Positions 62,325 through 64,000 of a DNA stretch of 64,000 nucleotides are shown piece by piece. The DNA is from Acholeplasmataceae bacterium UBA5769 (GTDB taxonomy: Bacteria > Bacillota_I > Bacilli_A > Acholeplasmatales > Acholeplasmataceae). The notes beneath the pieces were generated by a model. That model was not told the DNA's origin. It did no database searches and saw only the letters and a program-made list of their open reading frames with translations. The position numbers were made by a program, and so were the translations under genes. The stretch spans positions 4,746 to 68,745 of the forward strand of contig DIER01000016.1 of NCBI GenBank assembly GCA_002418725.1, in the 5' to 3' direction. How positions within the stretch are numbered: the stretch's first letter is position 1; every line of letters begins with the position of its first letter.

Positions 62325-62963
62325 TTACTTGTCTAAATTAAACTCCTTGAGAAGTTGTTTTCGAATCACTTCGAATTCACTTTCAACTTCCATTGCTTTT
62401 TCTTCTGCAGCCTTTTCAAATGCTCTTTCAAGTTTGCGCTTGTGATGTAATAGCATGAATCTTACCAAGAAGATTGATTCTACAATCCATAAAAAGACAA
62501 CAGGCATTAATACGGCTAAAGCAAAACCTTTTGGGGACTGCAAAAATGAAACGATGGATCCTAGGCCATTCACATGTCCAATTTCAACAGCAAGAATCTC
62601 TGAGGAACTGACCATTTGATCTCTACCTTGGATCACATAATACATCTCATCCTCGAGTTGGTATGTGCCTTCAATCTGTCCTTTATAAAATTGACGTTGT
62701 TGCATTTCATAGTAAACAACTGTTTTATTGAGTGATAAAGCTTGATTTTGCTGAGGCGTTTGCATTTTGACAAAAAGCAAATCTTTTTGATCAGATGATG
62801 ATTCTCTTTCAATAGGTAAAAAACCTATACCCATCACGTTTGCAATATCATTCGTGTATTTCATTTTAAGGGTTGCAACACTGAAAGCTAAAATCAACAT
62901 GATCATGCTATAAAAGAACAATGTCGTTGCTATTTTTAACCCTTTTTTTGTTTTTGGTTTCAT
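62325..62963 (-). CDS. Degenerate SipW-type signal-peptidase paralogue (module B)
   Basis: 212 residues aligning along the length of the module A peptidase (shared FFYSM/V, LKMK-NDIAN-MGIGFL, GLGS-V-FLQSPKGFA, VESIFLVRFML). The catalytic Ser may survive as the S of IERESSSD, but the SM pair is broken. The His block (THRIV) reads EGTYQ, and the Asp block (QGDKDN) reads QGRDQM. The general base is therefore gone. It is likely inactive, and possibly a regulatory or docking subunit; it is not a decayed gene since the frame is fully open and membrane segments are kept. Confidence 0.7.
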   Translation of the reverse strand: MKPKTKKGLKIATTLFFYSMIMLILAFSVATLKMKYTNDIANVMGIGFLPIERESSSDQKDLLFVKMQTPQQNQALSLNKTVVYYEMQQRQFYKGQIEGTYQLEDEMYYVIQGRDQMVSSSEILAVEIGHVNGLGSIVSFLQSPKGFALAVLMPVVFLWIVESIFLVRFMLLHHKRKLERAFEKAAEEKAMEVESEFEVIRKQLLKEFNLDK

Positions 62964-62985
62964 TTTATAACCTCATAGAAGATGA

Positions 62986-63009
62986 AGAGCAGGAATTTCA
63001 TCCTGCTCT
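62986..63009 (-). other. Intercistronic hairpin after the main exported protein of module B
   Basis: AGAGCAGGA (62986-62994) and TCCTGCTCT (63001-63009) form a perfect 9-bp stem with a 6-nt loop. It is followed by TCATCTTCT rather than a T run. It occupies the same position as the structured RNA of module A, between subunit and peptidase genes. Confidence 0.65.
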
Positions 63010-63025
63010 CTCATGTTGTTTTTAA

Positions 63026-63970
63026 TTATCCTTGAAAGCGCAGTGATAAGGAAATCGTTCTTCCTAAGAGCGAGTTGTATGCTTCTGCATCCCAACCTTC
63101 AAACCAAACTCTTAGTGTGACTGTTCCATAATATTCACGTTCTGCTGTTGCAATGCTACCAGCTGTCATGTCTAAAATTCTAACAGATGATACAGATTGA
63201 ATCGTAGGTACGACCGAGACGCTATCAGCACCACCAGGAAGAATCGCATTAGAACGGTAGAAATAGTTAACTGCACCATCAACACCAATGTATGTTGGAA
63301 CACCTAATACATCTTCTTGTGCACCTCTAAAATCTGGGAAAATCGCTTCATTTAAAACTGTATTGGTTTCTGTTTCTGGATTTTCATAGGCTACAGTTGT
63401 CAAAGATGATGTTTCCGTTACTTCATTATAAATCATACCCGAAATAGAAACTCTAATCGCATCTGCTGGATTGACGTTGAATGTACTGTTGGCAGCTCTT
63501 GTAACACCTTTAGAATCAGTAAAACCTACACGTGTTGTAAAGGATGCTGTTGTACCAGTTAATTGAACTTGAGTCCATTCAATTTTAGACGTTGAATCTG
63601 ATCTAAAATGAAGAGGTAATACGAGTAATCCATCTGTTGAACCAACACCAGGACCTGTTGTACCAAGTGTGTTGAAGTTTCTACCATCAGTTGAAGTTAA
63701 ATGGTTGAAATAGAATCCTTCTGTATAAGCGGAAGCAATATAGTTATAAATGTCTTGAGTGGTTAAGGTTGTCTTCCATGTTAAATTCATGGGGTCACCA
63801 TTACCAATGGCGATTTCAATACCTTCGTCACTAATGACTTGTGCTTGGAATGGTTGTACATTCGCTACGTTTGTAATCGTGAACCATGCAAACGTTGTCG
63901 TTCCTAATGCAACTACTGCTAAAACCACAGCAATTACCGATAATAATAATTTTCTTGTCATACTTTTCAT
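63026..63970 (-). CDS. Main exported TasA-like protein of module B, 314 aa
   Basis: Start ATG 63970 follows TAGGAG. MKSMTRKLLLSVIAVVLAVVALGTTTFAWFTITNVANVQPFQAQV has the export signal with FAWF. The C-terminus has LRVWFEGWDAEAYNSLLGRTISLSLRFQG. Highly similar to the module A protein, with the same length and no other domain. It is the first module B gene in view; its promoter, and possibly another riboswitch, lie beyond 64000. Confidence 0.75.
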   Translation of the reverse strand: MKSMTRKLLLSVIAVVLAVVALGTTTFAWFTITNVANVQPFQAQVISDEGIEIAIGNGDPMNLTWKTTLTTQDIYNYIASAYTEGFYFNHLTSTDGRNFNTLGTTGPGVGSTDGLLVLPLHFRSDSTSKIEWTQVQLTGTTASFTTRVGFTDSKGVTRAANSTFNVNPADAIRVSISGMIYNEVTETSSLTTVAYENPETETNTVLNEAIFPDFRGAQEDVLGVPTYIGVDGAVNYFYRSNAILPGGADSVSVVPTIQSVSSVRILDMTAGSIATAEREYYGTVTLRVWFEGWDAEAYNSLLGRTISLSLRFQG

Positions 63971-64000
63971 TTTTATTTCTCCTAATATATACATGTAGGA

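Noticed and set aside
62325..62963. Frameshifted pseudogene
   Set aside because: The frame is intact with preserved membrane topology and coupling; only catalytic residues are changed.
48745..63970. Type IV pilin interpretation of the exported proteins
   Set aside because: No prepilin G/A-FTLxE signal and no pilus ATPase or prepilin peptidase; the motif and peptidase class fit SipW/TasA instead.

Overview
This 64 kb window comes from a low-GC Firmicutes/Mollicutes-type chromosome that uses the standard genetic code: TGA is a stop (for example at 37254-37256) and TGG encodes Trp. The gene set fits Acholeplasma or a close relative (Acholeplasmatales/Izemoplasmatales-like). It has a DXP isoprenoid pathway (dxs, ispH), a compressed nusB-xseA-xseB-dxs-tlyA-recN operon, ackA, glgA and many small membrane proteins. 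No insertion sequence, CRISPR array, rRNA or replication origin was seen. The assignment is inference; no 16S gene is present to settle it.

Positions 1-40.8 kb are mostly housekeeping and physiology. On the left are a PHP-type tyrosine phosphatase (cut by the window edge), a GNAT, a YhhN membrane protein, a terpenoid-cyclase-like toroid protein, an rRNA uracil methyltransferase, and a two-gene AAA ATPase/TOPRIM pair that looks like an anti-phage module. Next come ackA, the trhA-trmL-MATE-pncB group, yaaA-cls, a PII-like protein with a Na+/H+ antiporter, a PTS EIIC-like permease, tRNA-Leu(CAA), argS, a thioredoxin-like protein, purA-purB, glgA, nfo, a DEAD-box helicase, ispH, dinB, the nusB-recN operon, and a TetR-regulated ABC-2 exporter. 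Several promoters have recognisable -35/-10 boxes, some with palindromic operators, and many terminators are clear hairpins with T tracts.

Positions 40.8-64 kb hold the unusual part: about 23 kb, all on the minus strand, devoted to an exported surface or filament system built from two paralogous modules. Module A (51.6 to 40.9 kb, read leftwards) encodes three small exported proteins, a SipW/ER-type signal peptidase, a membrane-anchored McrB-like AAA+ ATPase, a large coiled-coil protein, a second SipW-type peptidase, and two further exported proteins. Module B (from beyond the right edge to 51.7 kb) encodes a paralogue of the main exported protein, a signal-peptidase paralogue that has lost catalytic residues, a second McrB-like ATPase, three more small exported proteins and a 2315-residue beta-helix-type surface protein. 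Eight of the ten exported proteins share a Tyr/Phe-Ala-Trp/Tyr-Phe/Tyr/Ile motif just after the N-terminal hydrophobic segment, like the SipW/TasA/CalY export signal.

Three c-di-GMP-I (GEMM) riboswitches with an identical core sit in this region: one leads module A, and a tandem pair sits inside module A before its last two genes. In each, one strand of aptamer helix P1 is also the 5' arm of a following intrinsic terminator, so ligand binding is predicted to permit read-through. The inferred picture is that c-di-GMP switches on assembly of an extracellular protein fibre or coat, processed by SipW-type peptidases and serviced by a membrane-bound McrB-family ATPase. I know of no described system with this exact combination, though this could not be checked against databases here.
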